The notes under the pieces were generated by a model, which was given only the letters and a program-made list of their open reading frames with translations, had not been told where the DNA came from and searched no databases. Position numbers and translations under genes: made by a program. Shown here one piece after another: positions 36,048 to 46,164 of a stretch of DNA of 64,000 nucleotides (positions are counted from its first letter, which is position 1; each line of letters starts with the position of its first letter). The stretch is taken from the NCBI GenBank assembly GCA_034231615.1, contig CM067314.1:12956915-13020914 (forward strand). Reading direction: 5' to 3'. This DNA is from Meghimatium bilineatum (lineage: Eukaryota > Mollusca > Gastropoda > Stylommatophora > Philomycidae).

Positions 36048-36615
36048 TTTCTTCTACATTCGTTCTCACACTCATTCAAACTAGCAGGATGTAGTCCGGA
36101 GAATGGATAGCGTTCTGTCATTGTTTAAAGCTTGGATGCGCCCGTGTGTAGCCGCGACCCGAAAAGGGAGCAAAGAATAGCAACACTGTTTACCTTCCAC
36201 GCATGTCGTAAAAGGCGAATAAGGAGGTTATGGGATGGAGTTGGCTGTCCAACTATTCTTGTCCCATATAGGGTCAGTGACCCAAAGCCATGCTGAAGTC
36301 GGATGTGTCAGGACGAAAGGCACAGATATCGCAGCAATGTTATAAACCGTGACACAACGCATTCCGTTCTTCGGACTACATCCTGCTAACTGCAGGAGTT
36401 TGAGAACGAACGCAGAAGAAGAAGAAGAAGAAGAAAGCTTGGATGGAATATCTCCACCTTTCGAATCAATACATCGGACTTCAGCATGTCTGTAGATCTC
36501 TTTGACCCTATATTGGATGGGACAACCAATCCCATCCCCTAACCTCTTTCTCTTTATTCACTTCTTTGACAAGCATGACAGTTACAGTATCGCAATTATT
36601 TGCTCCTCTTACGAG
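36048..36615 (-). mobile_element. Old SINE-A, split by a younger SINE-A
   Basis: Left part 36,048-36,138 (TTCTTCTACATTCGTTCTC to GTTTAAAGCTTGGATG) and right part 36,446-36,615 (GAATATCTCCACCTTTCG, ACATCGGACTTCAGCATG, CCATCCCCTAACCTC, TTTGCTCCTCTTACGAGC) join into one diverged element once the insert is removed. Confidence 0.88.
36139..36433 (+). mobile_element. Young SINE-A nested in old SINE-A, 12-bp target-site duplication
   Basis: AAAGCTTGGATG at 36,127-36,138 recurs at 36,434-36,445. The 295-bp insert runs from CGCCCGTGTGTAGCCG to a six-unit GAA tail, opposite in orientation to its host. It also holds a small internal change (CAACTATTCTTG before TCCCATATAGGG). Confidence 0.93.
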
Positions 36616-36904
36616 CAACTGTAACATAAAGTGGCTTTCGTGAATATTTTCTCAGCATCATATCGATAATAGGTACATTGTAATAAAGTTAAGATCCACT
36701 TGTCAAAAACTAGAAACAGGATCATGGCATTTTACGAATCACTAGAACTACACAGAAAAAAAAACACAAATCGGGGTTTAGAAACGGGCGGTAATAAATA
36801 GCTTTCCTTCATTTCTGAGGTTTCTTCACGAGCAGTTTGTTATTTATTACTGCGTGTTTTTCTGTTAGCGATTGTAAGGAAAAATGTGTAGCTATGTAGC
36901 AAAG
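36616..36904. other. Spacer without recognised features
   Basis: AT-rich sequence, nothing recognised. Confidence 0.5.
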
Positions 36905-37500
36905 TTTGAGAATAGACTACTTTTGTGGAAAAGTTAGCAGGGAGAATAGTGTAGATTTGTGGCAAAGTTGGTAGAGAAAAGTTGGGTTGCTTTGTGGCAA
37001 AGTTGTAGGGACAATTGTGTAGCGTTGTGCCAACGTTGGTAAAGAGAATTGTGTAACTTTGTGGTAAAGTTGGTTTGGAGAATTGTGGCCCAGTGGGTAG
37101 GGAGAATTGTGTAACTTTGTGGTAAAGTTGGTTTGGAGAATTGTGGCCCAGTGGGTAGGGAGAATTGTGTAACTTTGTGGTAAAGTTGGTTTGGAGAATT
37201 GTGGCCCAGTGGGTAGGGAGAATTGTGCAACTTTGTGGTAAAGTTGGTATTAAAAATTGTGTAGCATTGTGTTAACGTTTTGTAACAAAATTAACAGGGA
37301 TTAGAATGTAGTTTTGCAAACAAAGTTCTCAGGGATTGGAATGTAGCTGAAACAACTATGGCACGGAGAAATGTATAGCTCTGTAATAATGTAGGTAGGG
37401 AGAAATGTGTAGCTCTGTAACAATTTAGGTAGGGAGAAATGAGTAGCTCTGTAACAATGTTTAAAGGGAGAAGTGTGTAGCTATGTAACAAAGTTAACTT
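36905..37500. repeat. Diverged minisatellite with 58-bp higher-order unit
   Basis: Basic units contain GGGAGAATTGTGTA and TGTGGTAAAGTTGG. Between 37,040 and 37,235 a 58-bp dimer carrying GAGAATTGTGGCCCAGTGGG is repeated identically, whereas outer units are strongly diverged. Confidence 0.92.
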
Positions 37501-37561
37501 GCTCTGAGATTACAGTGTAGCTCTGTATTGTTCACCTCCGAAGATAAACTGCTAGTTCTTA

Positions 37562-37980
37562 CGTAGCATCGATCTGTGGCCGTAACCATTGTAAGACCCA
37601 ACGATCTACTACTGTCACCATTGTAAGACTCATCGATCTGCGGCCGTCACCATTGTAAGACCCAACGATCTACTACTGTCACCATTGTAAGAAACATCGA
37701 TCTGTGGCCGTAACCATTGTAAGACCCATCGATCTGTGGCCGTCACCATTGTAAGACCCAACGATCTACTACTGTCACCATTGTAAGACCCATCGATCTG
37801 TGGCCGTAACCATTGTAAGACCCATCGATCTGTGGCCGTAACCATTGTAAGACACATCGACCTGTGGCCGTAACCATTGTAAGACTCATCGATCTGTGGC
37901 CGTCACCATTGTAAGACTCATCGATCTGCGGTCATCATCGTAAGACTCATCGATCTGCGGTCATCATCATTGTAAGACTA
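37562..37980. repeat. 33-bp minisatellite, about 12 copies
   Basis: Two monomer types alternate: CATCGATCTGTGGCCGT and CAACGATCTACTACTGT, each followed by ACCATTGTAAGAC. The right end decays to CATCGATCTGCGGTCATC. Confidence 0.94.
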
Positions 37981-38103
37981 ATTTTCTAACCAAATTTTTG
38001 GGAAATTCTTGTGTTATGTCCAATCCTAACTTCCTGTTACACAACCTTCGTCGTCTCCTACTTCTTTACTTCAGCAACAGAATGTCAAGCAATTAATGAA
38101 GAG

Positions 38104-38962
38104 TAGTCGCAGAATGTCACAGTACAGGAACAAGCTATCTCTGCACAGATCAATTCGTGGACATCATTCGCTGAATGTCACAGTACAGGAACAAGCTATC
38201 TCTACACAGATCGATTCGTGGTCATCATTCGCTGAATGTCACAGTACAGGAACAAGCTATCTCTACACAGATCGATTCGTGGTCATCATTCGCTGAATGT
38301 CACAGTACAGGAACAAGCTATCTCTACACAGATCGATTCGTGGTCATCATTCGCTGGATGTCACAGTACAGGAACAAGCTATCTCTACACAGATCGATTC
38401 GTGGTCATCATTCGCTGAATGTCACAGTACAGGAACAAGCTATCTCTACACAGATCGATTCGTGGTCATCATTCGCTGAATGTCACAGTACAGGAACAAG
38501 CTATCTCTACACAGATCGATTCGTGGTCATCATTCGCTGAATGTCACAGTACAGGAACAAGCTATCTCTACACAGATCGATTCGTGGACATCATTCGCTG
38601 AATGTCACAGTACAGGAACAAGCTATCTCTACACAGATCGATTCGTGGACATCATTCGCTGAATGTCACAGTACAGGAACAAGCTATCTCTACACAGATC
38701 GATTCGTGGACATCATTCGCTGAATGTCACAGTACAGGAACAAGCTATCTCTACACAGATCGATTCGTGGACATCATTCGCTGAATGTCACAGTACAGGA
38801 ACAAGCTATCTCTACACAGATCGATTCGTGGACATCATTCGCTGAATGTCACAGTACAGGAACAAGCTATCTCTACACAGATCGATTCGTGGACATCATT
38901 CGCTGAATGTCACAGTACAGGAACAAGCTATCTCTACACAGATCGATTCGTGGACATCATTC
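38104..38962. repeat. 61-bp minisatellite, 14 copies
   Basis: Units carry GAATGTCACAGTACAGGAAC, AAGCTATCTCTACACAGATC and GATTCGTGGxCATCATTCGC. Early units read GTGGTCATC and the last seven GTGGACATC. Because 61 is not divisible by three, each frame passes through three units before closing, which yields overlapping 60-residue ORFs every 61 bp. These are not genes. Confidence 0.97.
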
Positions 38963-39002
38963 ACAGAGTTTCACGAGCATCATTCATCTCATCTTCCAAC
39001 TG

Positions 39003-39235
39003 TTTTAGTTAGTTTAGTTTAGTTTAGTTTAGTTTAGTTTAGTTTAGATTAGTTTAGATTAGTTTAGTTTAGTTTAGCTGTTAAGTTTGGTTTGGTTTGG
39101 TTTGTCTTGACTTCATTTCGTTCCTTTCAGTTCAGTTCAGTGCAGTTTAATTTAGTTTAGTTTAATTTAGTTTAGTTTAGTTTAGTTTAGTTTAGTTTAG
39201 CTGTTAGGTTTGATTTGGTTTGGTTTGGCTTGACT
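39003..39235. repeat. (TTTAG)n and (TTTGG)n pentanucleotide tract
   Basis: AGTTT pentamers with internal GGTTT blocks, present twice (39,003-39,100 and 39,130-39,235) and each copy containing TTAGCTGTTA. Confidence 0.93.
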
Positions 39236-39480
39236 CACAGCACGTGGGGCATTCCCATAAGTGCTCCACCCTCTTTTCCAGAAGCCATCCGACACGATGG
39301 TGTATCGAGTCTAATGCCGCTGAAACAGACGTCGGCATCAGGGTACAACTCTGGCTCTTGCGACAGGTTTCCTTGTTGTTCCGCCCACCGACCGCCGTGC
39401 CCGTAACTAGTTTAAGCACAACGTCATGTCGGAACAACATGGTAACTGTTATCGAAGGTTACGACTACAGAACGTTGTCT
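39236..39480 (-). mobile_element. RNase H-family C-terminal module, minus copy
   Basis: Shared in inverted orientation with 53,705-53,955: CAGCACGTGGGGCAT, AAGTGCTCCACCCTCTTTTCC, ATCGAGTCTAATGCCGCTG, GCCCGTAACTAGTTTAAGC, GGAACAACATGGTAAC. Minus-strand reading gives V-G-G-R-N-N-K-E-T-C-R-K and R-V-E-H-L-W-E-C-P-T-C, comparable to R-F-E-H-L-W-T-S-P-E-C of the RNase H fragment at 55.4 kb. Confidence 0.72.
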
Positions 39481-39485
39481 TCTCA

Positions 39486-40000
39486 ATGAACTCTCTGTAT
39501 CCCTCTCTGTCTTAGGCGATGCTGCATGCATTTTCCAAAGATGTATGCATGTTATCTTTAATGTCACCAGCCCATCGCCTTCTTGGTCTTCCCTTTCTCC
39601 TCCTCCCAGGTACTCTGCCCTCCATTATTTGTCTTTCTAAACAGATGTGTCTCTTTATATGACCAAACAGGCGTAGTTTTCTTTTTGCTATTATGTTTAG
39701 TAACCTACACTCTGGAATCTTCAATGTGTTTATAATATCTGAGTTTATCTTTTTTTCCTTCCATATACTCTAAGTATCCTTCTGTAGCATTTCCTCTCAA
39801 AGGCGTTGATCTTCTTTGCCGCTGTCTAACTTTACATGCTTCACATTCGTATGTTACAACCGGAAAAAACAAAAGTTTGTAGCATTAGCAGTTTCGTTTC
39901 TATTTTGTTGTTTTCCATGTGTTTTAAACATGTTCTTATATAATATTCAGTATGTCCTTCAGCAAGTGATGACTGCAAATTCTTTTTTTGTCTTGGTTGA
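39486..40000 (-). mobile_element. LINE-G C-terminal fragment
   Basis: Minus-strand, with frame shifts: F-V-F-S-G-C-N-I, K-I-N-A-F-E-R-K-C-Y-R-R-I-L-R, I-P-E-C-R-L-L-N-I-I-A-K-R-K-L-R-L-F-G-H, V-P-G-R-R-R-K-G-R-P-R-R-R-W, D-I-K-D-N-M-H-T-S-L-E-N-A. This is the region downstream of the RT palm to the terminus. The segment 39,570-39,735 is nearly identical to 42,988-43,150. Confidence 0.83.
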
Positions 40001-40028
40001 TAACTCTTCTTCCTATTCTTATATGTTG

Positions 40029-40125
40029 CTGGTTTCATGCAACCTTACGTTTCATGCAACCTTACGTTTCATGCAACCTTACGTTTCATGCAACCTTACG
40101 TTTCATGCAACCTTACGTTTCACTT
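40029..40125. repeat. 17-bp minisatellite, about 6 copies
   Basis: Units of CATGCAACCTTACGTTT. The complement reads K-R-K-V-A and joins in frame with the RNase H-family fragment on its right. Confidence 0.95.
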
Positions 40126-40255
40126 GAAGATTATCCATTCTAGCAATAATGACGAAATAAGAAATATACCCCACATCTTCCACTTGGTCGAACTCCTTGA
40201 TTGCATTCAAAATATCAGCACTACCCATTGAACTACCACTGGCAACTGTGACCTG
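40126..40255 (-). pseudogene. RNase H-family linker fragment
   Basis: Minus strand gives S-S-M-G-S-A-D-I-L-N-A-I-K-E-F, then D-N-L-Q-V-K-R-K-V-A, paralleling G-A-M-D-x-A-D-I-L-N-A-L-R-E and the K-x-G-V-A-R stretch of the 55.4-kb fragment. Only ~130 bp remain before the 17-bp array. Confidence 0.62.
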
Positions 40256-40372
40256 AGCACAAGATAGGCAGAGATACAAAATGGGAGGGAAACATCATGA
40301 AATAGACAGAATACAGTTTAGTAGAGTGCATAACCAGGGCATGAGACAAGTCCCTTGCAGTCAACCGTTACT
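40256..40372 (+). mobile_element. LINE-B tail
   Basis: AGGCAGAGATACAAAATGGG, AACATCATGAAATAGACAG, TTTAGTAGAGTGCATAACC and GTCAACCGTTACTG parallel 7,083-7,210 of LINE-B. Confidence 0.68.
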
Positions 40373-40379
40373 GTAAAAC

Positions 40380-40540
40380 AGCCCCTGATAAATATGGTTT
40401 TCTAGGAAATATAAAAACCTTTAGTAGATTAATATTACTCTCTGAATGGCCGAGATGCACAGTGTCGTTCGTCGGGGTTTGAACCCAGTACTTCAGTCGT
40501 CCAGTACACGCTCTACACCACACCGCCACTAGCTGGATCT
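40380..40540 (-). mobile_element. SINE-Y copy
   Basis: On minus: GCGGTGTGGTGTAGAGCG (A box), CTGGGTTCAAACCCCG (B box), then TTTTTATATTTCCTAG as in other tails. The tRNA-like head is the best preserved of this family in the window. Confidence 0.72.
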
Positions 40541-40561
40541 TAATATAAATACAGATATATT

Positions 40562-40871
40562 GGATCTACATATATCTTCTTCTTCTGCGTTCGTTCTCAA
40601 ACTCCTACAGATTAGCAGGATGTAGTCCGGAGAACGCAATGCGTTGTGTCATGGTTTACAGCATTGATGCGATATCTGCGCCTTTCGGCCTGACACATCC
40701 GACTTCAGCATGGCTTTGGGTCAATGACCCTATATAGGATGAGATGGGACAGCCAACTCCATCCCATAACCTCCTTAGTCGCCTCATACGACATGCATGG
40801 AAGGTAAACAGTGATGCTATTCTTTGCTCCCCTTTCGGGCCCCGACAACACATGGGCGGATCTACATATAT
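40562..40871 (-). mobile_element. SINE-A with 14-bp target-site duplication
   Basis: GGATCTACATATAT at 40,562-40,575 and 40,858-40,871 bounds a 282-bp element (CTTCTTCTTCTGCGTTCG to GACAACACATGGGC). The exact duplication and consensus-like body make it the clearest young SINE-A copy in the window. Confidence 0.95.
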
Positions 40872-41506
40872 AATACAATAATATACTTTATATAATACAA
40901 TAATATACATGCACAACTTATCATCATAATTCTCTACATTTTCTACCCGTTTTAAAACAACGAAAGAATTAATCACCATTTCTCATCGTGAATCTTCCAA
41001 ATCCCCCTTTCTTCCGGCGCAGTACGCGAAATTGGTTTGTGTCTTCAACTGTCGATAAAGCACTTATTTACTTCCAAAGTAATTTAGTGGAATTTGAAAG
41101 TTATTATTTCCAGAGGCCAAATTCAGTCCAACCGCTGATCAAAACTACTAAAGAAATAAATAAGGATTGGCTGATCTAAGTCGACGCTTAAGACAGACAA
41201 GACTAATGCAGAAGGTAATCACAAGAGTTCTATTACCGCCCAATCCTTGCAAACAAAGACAGTAAAGTCTTCAAGAACGAGAGCGTATTCCTAAACGATT
41301 TTTTTCTCTTTTCTTTATCTTATATTTACTTTAGATTCTGCGACTGTTTTCTGGAGAATCAGACGGATTATCTACGATTAGAATTGCATTATTCCTACTC
41401 TGTAGCCCTCTATTTCCTTCATAAATGTCTGCAGTTTCTAGTTCTACTGGAAAATACGTTAAAATGTGGGTTTTTTAATGCTAAAAGATGAAATGCATGG
41501 ATATTC
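40872..41506. other. Spacer without recognised features
   Basis: AT-rich, with no array and only short ORFs. Confidence 0.5.
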
Positions 41507-41870
41507 TCGAAAATGTCCGCAATCAACTGTGTGTTTTGGAACATGTTTGACAACTGTTTGGAAGACACTGTTTGAAAATTAACTGTTTGCATAGTCGAAT
41601 ACTCGATGGAATTTAGTGTTTGAATGTTGTTTTGAAGAAATATAGTGTTTTGAAATCATATTTGCCTTGAGTATTTGAAAATTGTTTGAAAATTGTTTGA
41701 AAGTTACCGAGTGTGCAAATATTGTTTGCACAGTTAAGATTGCTTTGGATATTGTTTAGAAAGTTATTAATGTTTTGGGATTTGTTTGAAAAGTGATTAG
41801 TGTTTCGGGAATTTTTTGTAAAGGTGTGAGTATTATGACATAGTTGTAAAGGTATGAGTGTTTTTCGAAA
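41507..41870. repeat. Very degenerate TGTTTGAAAA-type repeat
   Basis: Repeated words TGTTTGAAAATTG, TGTTTTGA and AGTGTTT at irregular ~30-40 bp spacing, so an old decayed array. It ends directly at a LINE-A tail. Confidence 0.65.
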
Positions 41871-41874
41871 CAGA

Positions 41875-42265
41875 TACATCTCTATGGTGAGTTGCAGAAG
41901 CACAAACGCTCTCAAGGTGGCCAAAAGAAGCGCTAAAAGGACTGGTCAAAGACCTCACTGAATGCCTTTCAACTATACCAAGACATATGGAAAGAACTTG
42001 CATAACATATTGCGCTTTAGTCAAAAAAGGCGCAACATCTTGTGAAAAGAAGAGAACTGCAGCAGCTCAACAGCGGAAAATTGCAAAAACAATACCAGTA
42101 GACCAAAAACCATGTGCAGTGGACATTCCATGCCCGAATTGTCCAACAACAATTGCGGCCAGAGTATAGCTTATTAGCCATCTACGATTTCATAGTCAAT
42201 GACATAGCTATAACTGGATTTCAAAAGTGGATGTAATAAATGGATATCATCATCATCATCATTAT
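41875..42265 (+). mobile_element. LINE-A C-terminus and 3' end
   Basis: H-H-R-D-V-type linker in decayed form, then V-K-K-G-A-T-S-C-E-K-K-R-T-A-A-A-Q-Q-R at about 42,023-42,080, followed by I-P-C-P-N-C-P-T-T-I-A-A-R-V, a stop, and L-I-S-H-L-R-F-H. The last part is a C2H2-type finger (C-x2-C ... H-x4-H family) that ends many such polyproteins. The 3' end is GTGGATGTAATAAATGG and (CAT)n. A parallel end is at 59.6-60.1 kb. Confidence 0.85.
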
Positions 42266-42987
42266 GTGATGGACGAATAAATACTTGAAATCGAGGAACA
42301 TCCTGGTACAAAAATAGATATCCAATCGGAGTATGTGAACGAACACAAACGGTAAGAAACATTTTATTTCGGCTTATATGCAGACTATCAATTGTAAACA
42401 CATGTCAGTTCTTGTTGCCTGGATCGCGTTTCTGCTAGCTTATTTTAGGGATAACTAATATAAATATTATTACAACAATTAATCAATAATTTATTTAAAT
42501 ATTATTTATTTTAAAATTATGGTGTTTTATGGCTTTTTATGGAGAGTTGTGTTTTATATTAACCCTAGCAAAACCCTAAATAAATTAAATGCTAAGTAAT
42601 ACATTATGAACATAAACTGATAAACATAGCCAATGGAAATATTCCAATAGGTAGGCACGCTGTCCAGATAGAAACCCAAATTTGTTATAGAAACGTGCTA
42701 TAGTCGGCGTATATTATACGAACTAGAAACTAGACAATTTTTGGTTAATGTCTGGGAGATGTGACCAAGTTTTAGCGGAACAAACCATAGGCTCGCAAAA
42801 TATTATAACACAGATTTACATGGTTCTGTGCATAACATTACTAAAGTTGGACTGTTATGGCGTGATTTGGTCACATATGGCGGTCATGTGCCTATTTTTA
42901 TTATAGGATAGTGGCCTATATACGAACTAGAAACTTTAGACAATTTTGTTATAGAAAGTTACATATTCGGCCTATATACGGATTGGT
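42266..42987. other. AT-rich spacer with a short diverged duplication
   Basis: ACGAACTAGAAACT with GACAATTTT occurs at about 42,718 and 42,913, each near an ATAGAAA...CGGC(C/G)TATAT segment. Otherwise nothing. Confidence 0.5.
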
Positions 42988-43150
42988 TTATATTTGTCTT
43001 CTTGGTCTGCCCTTTCTCCTTTCCCAGATAATCTTCTCTCCATTATTTGTCTTTCCAAACAGTTGTGTCTCTTTATATGACCAAACAGGCGTAGTTTTCT
43101 TTTTGTTATTGTGTTTTGTAACCAACACTCTGGAATCTTTAATGTGTAAC
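42988..43150 (-). mobile_element. LINE-G fragment
   Basis: CTTCTTGGTCTGCCCTTTCTCC to CACTCTGGAATCTTTAATG matches 39,570-39,735 with few differences, same orientation. Confidence 0.83.
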
Positions 43151-43506
43151 GACTAGCTGACTCATAATTCTACTTTACAGATGAACAGTGACGAGCTGCT
43201 GTGATACACAAAACCTATGTTATACACACAGACGTACATTTTTTTCTGCTCTAAATCAAATCAGAAACATGATCGGTGCATGATACTCTCTCAGAGAACG
43301 TGTAAACATGATCAGGAAACGCCATGGTAAACAACTTCTACAGATTAATGAGACTGACACAGGTTATTGTGTGCACCTTCAGGAAGAAATCAATAACAAT
43401 CAAATCTATCATATTTGTAAGTACTCGCGTATAGATTTTTGCCAAGGCTGAATCCAACTGTTTAGTCCACGAAATTACAACGCAATACCGCTACACATAA
43501 TTATTG
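43151..43506. other. Spacer without recognised features
   Basis: No array, coding motif or transposon word seen. Confidence 0.5.
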
Positions 43507-43655
43507 TTACAATTTGCTATATTTTACAGATGTTATATTTTACAGATGTTATATTTTACAGATGTTATATTTTACAGATGTTATATTTTACAGATGTTAT
43601 ATTTTACAGATGTTATATTTTACAGATGTTATATTTTACAGATGTTATATTTTAC
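43507..43655. repeat. 16-bp minisatellite, about 9 copies
   Basis: Units of TTATATTTTACAGATG, essentially identical. Confidence 0.96.
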
Positions 43656-43828
43656 TGTTGCCACATGTGATTGTTGCCACTGCATATAAATATTCAGCAA
43701 TTACATACTATTACTGGTTGCAACTATAACTAGTTAATATTACTAATTTGTAGCATATCTTATTTAGCACGTAGCCATCACTCCAGTATTTATTGACTGT
43801 AGTGATTTTTTACGCAATAGCAATGCAT

Positions 43829-44680
43829 TTAGTAGTCCATCTTGAATGTTTTTACATGGGAGCTGGTCCATGAATGTCATACATGGGTTAGTCCATCTTG
43901 AATGTTTTTACATGGGAGCTGGTCCATGAATGTCATACATGGGTTAGTCCATCTTGAATGTTTTTACATGGGAGCTGGTCCATGAATGTCATACATGGGT
44001 TAGTCCATCTTGAATGTTTTTACATGGGAGCTGGTCCATGAATGTCATACATGGGTTAGTCCATCTTGAATGTTTTTACATGGGAGCTGGTCCATGAATG
44101 TCATACATGGGTTAGTCCATCTTGAATGTTTTATATGGGAGCTAGTCAATTAATGTCATACATGGGTTAGTCCATCTTGAATGTTTTATATGGGAGCTAG
44201 TCAATTAATGTCATACATGGGTTAGTCCATCTTGAATGTTTTACATGGGAGCTAGTCAATGAATGTCATACATGGGTTAGTCCATCTTGAATGTTTTATA
44301 TGGGAGCTAGTCCATGAAAGTCATACATTGGTTAGTCCATCTTGAATGTTTTATATGGGAGCTAGTCCATGAAAGTCATACATTGGTTAGTCCATCTTGA
44401 ATGTTTTATATGGGAGCTAGTCCATGAATGTCATACATTGGTTAGTCCATCTTGAATGTTTTGCATGGGAGCTAGTCAATGAATGTCATACATGGGTTAG
44501 TCCATCTTGAATGTTTTATATGGGAGCTAGTCCATGAAAGTCATACATTGGTTAGTCCATCTTGAATGTTTTATATGGGAGCTAGTCCATTAATGTCATA
44601 CATGGGTTAATCCATCTTGAATGTTTTATATGGGACCTAATCCATGAAAGTCATACATGGGTTAGTCCATCTTGGATGTT
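43829..44680. repeat. About 56-bp minisatellite, about 15 copies
   Basis: Units contain GTTAGTCCATCTTGAATG, TTTTxxATGGGAGCTxGTC and AATGTCATACATGGG. The first five are identical (TTTTTACATGGGAGCTGG); later ones have TTTTATATGGGAGCTAG and mutate further, ending at the MITE candidate. Confidence 0.95.
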
Positions 44681-44685
44681 TTAGG

Positions 44686-44910
44686 AAAGTGTTTCCCAAC
44701 GTAGGGCTCACGCCCCACTAGGAGAGGGGTCGCAATGTGACTGTTCAGGGGGGGGGCAATTCGAAAAATTTTTAATATGATTAATTTAGGAAATAATTCA
44801 ATTTTTTAATGTTAACAAATATGTATATGTGTCATAAGGGGCATCAGGAAAAAAACTTGGTAAAAAGACTTAGGTGGGGCATGTTTAAAAAAATGGTTGG
44901 GAAACACTTT
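44686..44910. mobile_element. MITE candidate with 15-bp perfect terminal inverted repeats
   Basis: AAAGTGTTTCCCAAC at 44,686-44,700 is mirrored by GTTGGGAAACACTTT at 44,896-44,910. The 225-bp AT-rich interior has no ORF. CCCAAC-ending termini followed by GC-rich CCCC words occur in non-autonomous hAT-like elements, but I could not fix an 8-bp target-site duplication because the T-rich flanks are ambiguous. Confidence 0.72.
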
Positions 44911-44939
44911 TTAGTTTATAGCATAACTTATTATTTTTG

Positions 44940-45090
44940 ACTCGGTGGATGGAAAATACAGGATGTGCCGGTGACGGCCAAGGTACCGGGTTCAAATCCC
45001 GCGACCGGCAATTGTGTTCTGGACTTTTCAGAAGGGAATAGCGCACTACTGAGCGTATTTATAGTGCCTAGAAAGTCACTACAGCCAAAG
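44940..45090 (+). mobile_element. SINE-Y copy
   Basis: GACGGCCAAGGTACC, GGGTTCAAATCCCGCG (B box), CAATTGTGTTCTGGAC, CTGAGCGTATTTATAGTGCC and AAGTCACTACAGCC, then into the tandem array. Confidence 0.77.
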
Positions 45091-45550
45091 AATACTGGGT
45101 TGATGCCTAGGTACTGATTGTTGGGCTTGGTTGATGACTAGGTCATGAATGTTGGGCTGGGTTGATGGCTAGGTACTGAATGTTGGGCTGGGTCGATAGC
45201 TAGGTACTGAATGTTGGGCTGGGTCGATAGCTAGGTACTGAATGTTGGGCTGGGTCGATGGCTAGGTCATGAATGTTAGGCTGGGATGATGACAGGTCCT
45301 GAATGTTGGGCTGGGTTGATGACTAGGTCCTGAATGTTAGGCTGGGTTGATGACTAGGTCCTGAATGTTGGGCTGGGTTGATGACTAGGTCATGAATGTT
45401 AGGCTGGGTTGATGACAGGTCCTGAATGTTGGGCTGGGTTGATGACTAGGTCCTGAATGTTGGGCTGGGTTGATGGCTAGGTCCTGAATGTTGGGCTGGG
45501 TTGATGGCTAGGTCCTTAATTTTGGGCTGGGTTGATGGCTAGTCCTTAAT
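45091..45550. repeat. About 30-bp minisatellite continuing from the SINE-Y tail
   Basis: Units of CTGGGTTGATGGCTAGG and TCCTGAATGTTGGG, about 15 copies with GACTAGG, GACAGG and CATGAATG variants. The first unit is the SINE-Y tail itself (TACTGGGTTGATGCC; compare GCTGGTTTGATGGC at 10,016). Confidence 0.93.
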
Positions 45551-46164
45551 AGAATCTGCTACTAATTTAAATAACTGTGTAAAGGAAATTGAAAGGGTTT
45601 TATGAACATATTAAAATTACTTGCGTATTTGCTTATCTTATGTAGCCTTAAGATGATTTTTTTCAAATAAGAAGTTCATGAAATACTAAGGGAAAATGGA
45701 ATAAAATAAATTTCAATTATCAAAGATCCTAAACAATAATAAACCGAAATATAACTTAACTGAAATATAACTTAACCGAAATATAACTTAACCGAAATAT
45801 TCCAAATATGATATCTTGTTGGCAAATCACATATTAGCAAGAACAAAAATATAAAAATATAATTGGATTTATTGTTTGGTAATTTTCCACAAATTAGCTA
45901 GATCAGTATTTAAGATCAATTGTTAATTTCAAAAATAAGCGCACATTTATACACAAAGGCAGCTTTCTCCAAATGTACCGCAAAACCAGCAATCACAAAT
46001 CTTGCGTAACCTGTCAGAATTGTTTATTTTTCTATCAGGAGTTAAAATATATAAATGCCAGAAGATATAAACAATATGCATCTCATGTCAGACGTCTATA
46101 TCAGACATACTTAGCATATCTAATGAGGTGTTGCAGCCTGAATCAGTTAAGCGGAATTTTTTCC
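45551..46164. other. AT-rich spacer with a 16-bp x 4 repeat
   Basis: ACCGAAATATAACTTA is repeated four times at about 45,742-45,800. No other feature. Confidence 0.6.

Noticed and set aside
38096..39012. Series of 60-residue ORFs every 61 bp
   Set aside because: Arithmetic effect of a 61-bp unit being read through three registers.
44990..45015. Possible tRNA gene at a strong B box
   Set aside because: Part of SINE-Y. The acceptor pairing and anticodon arm are not recoverable.
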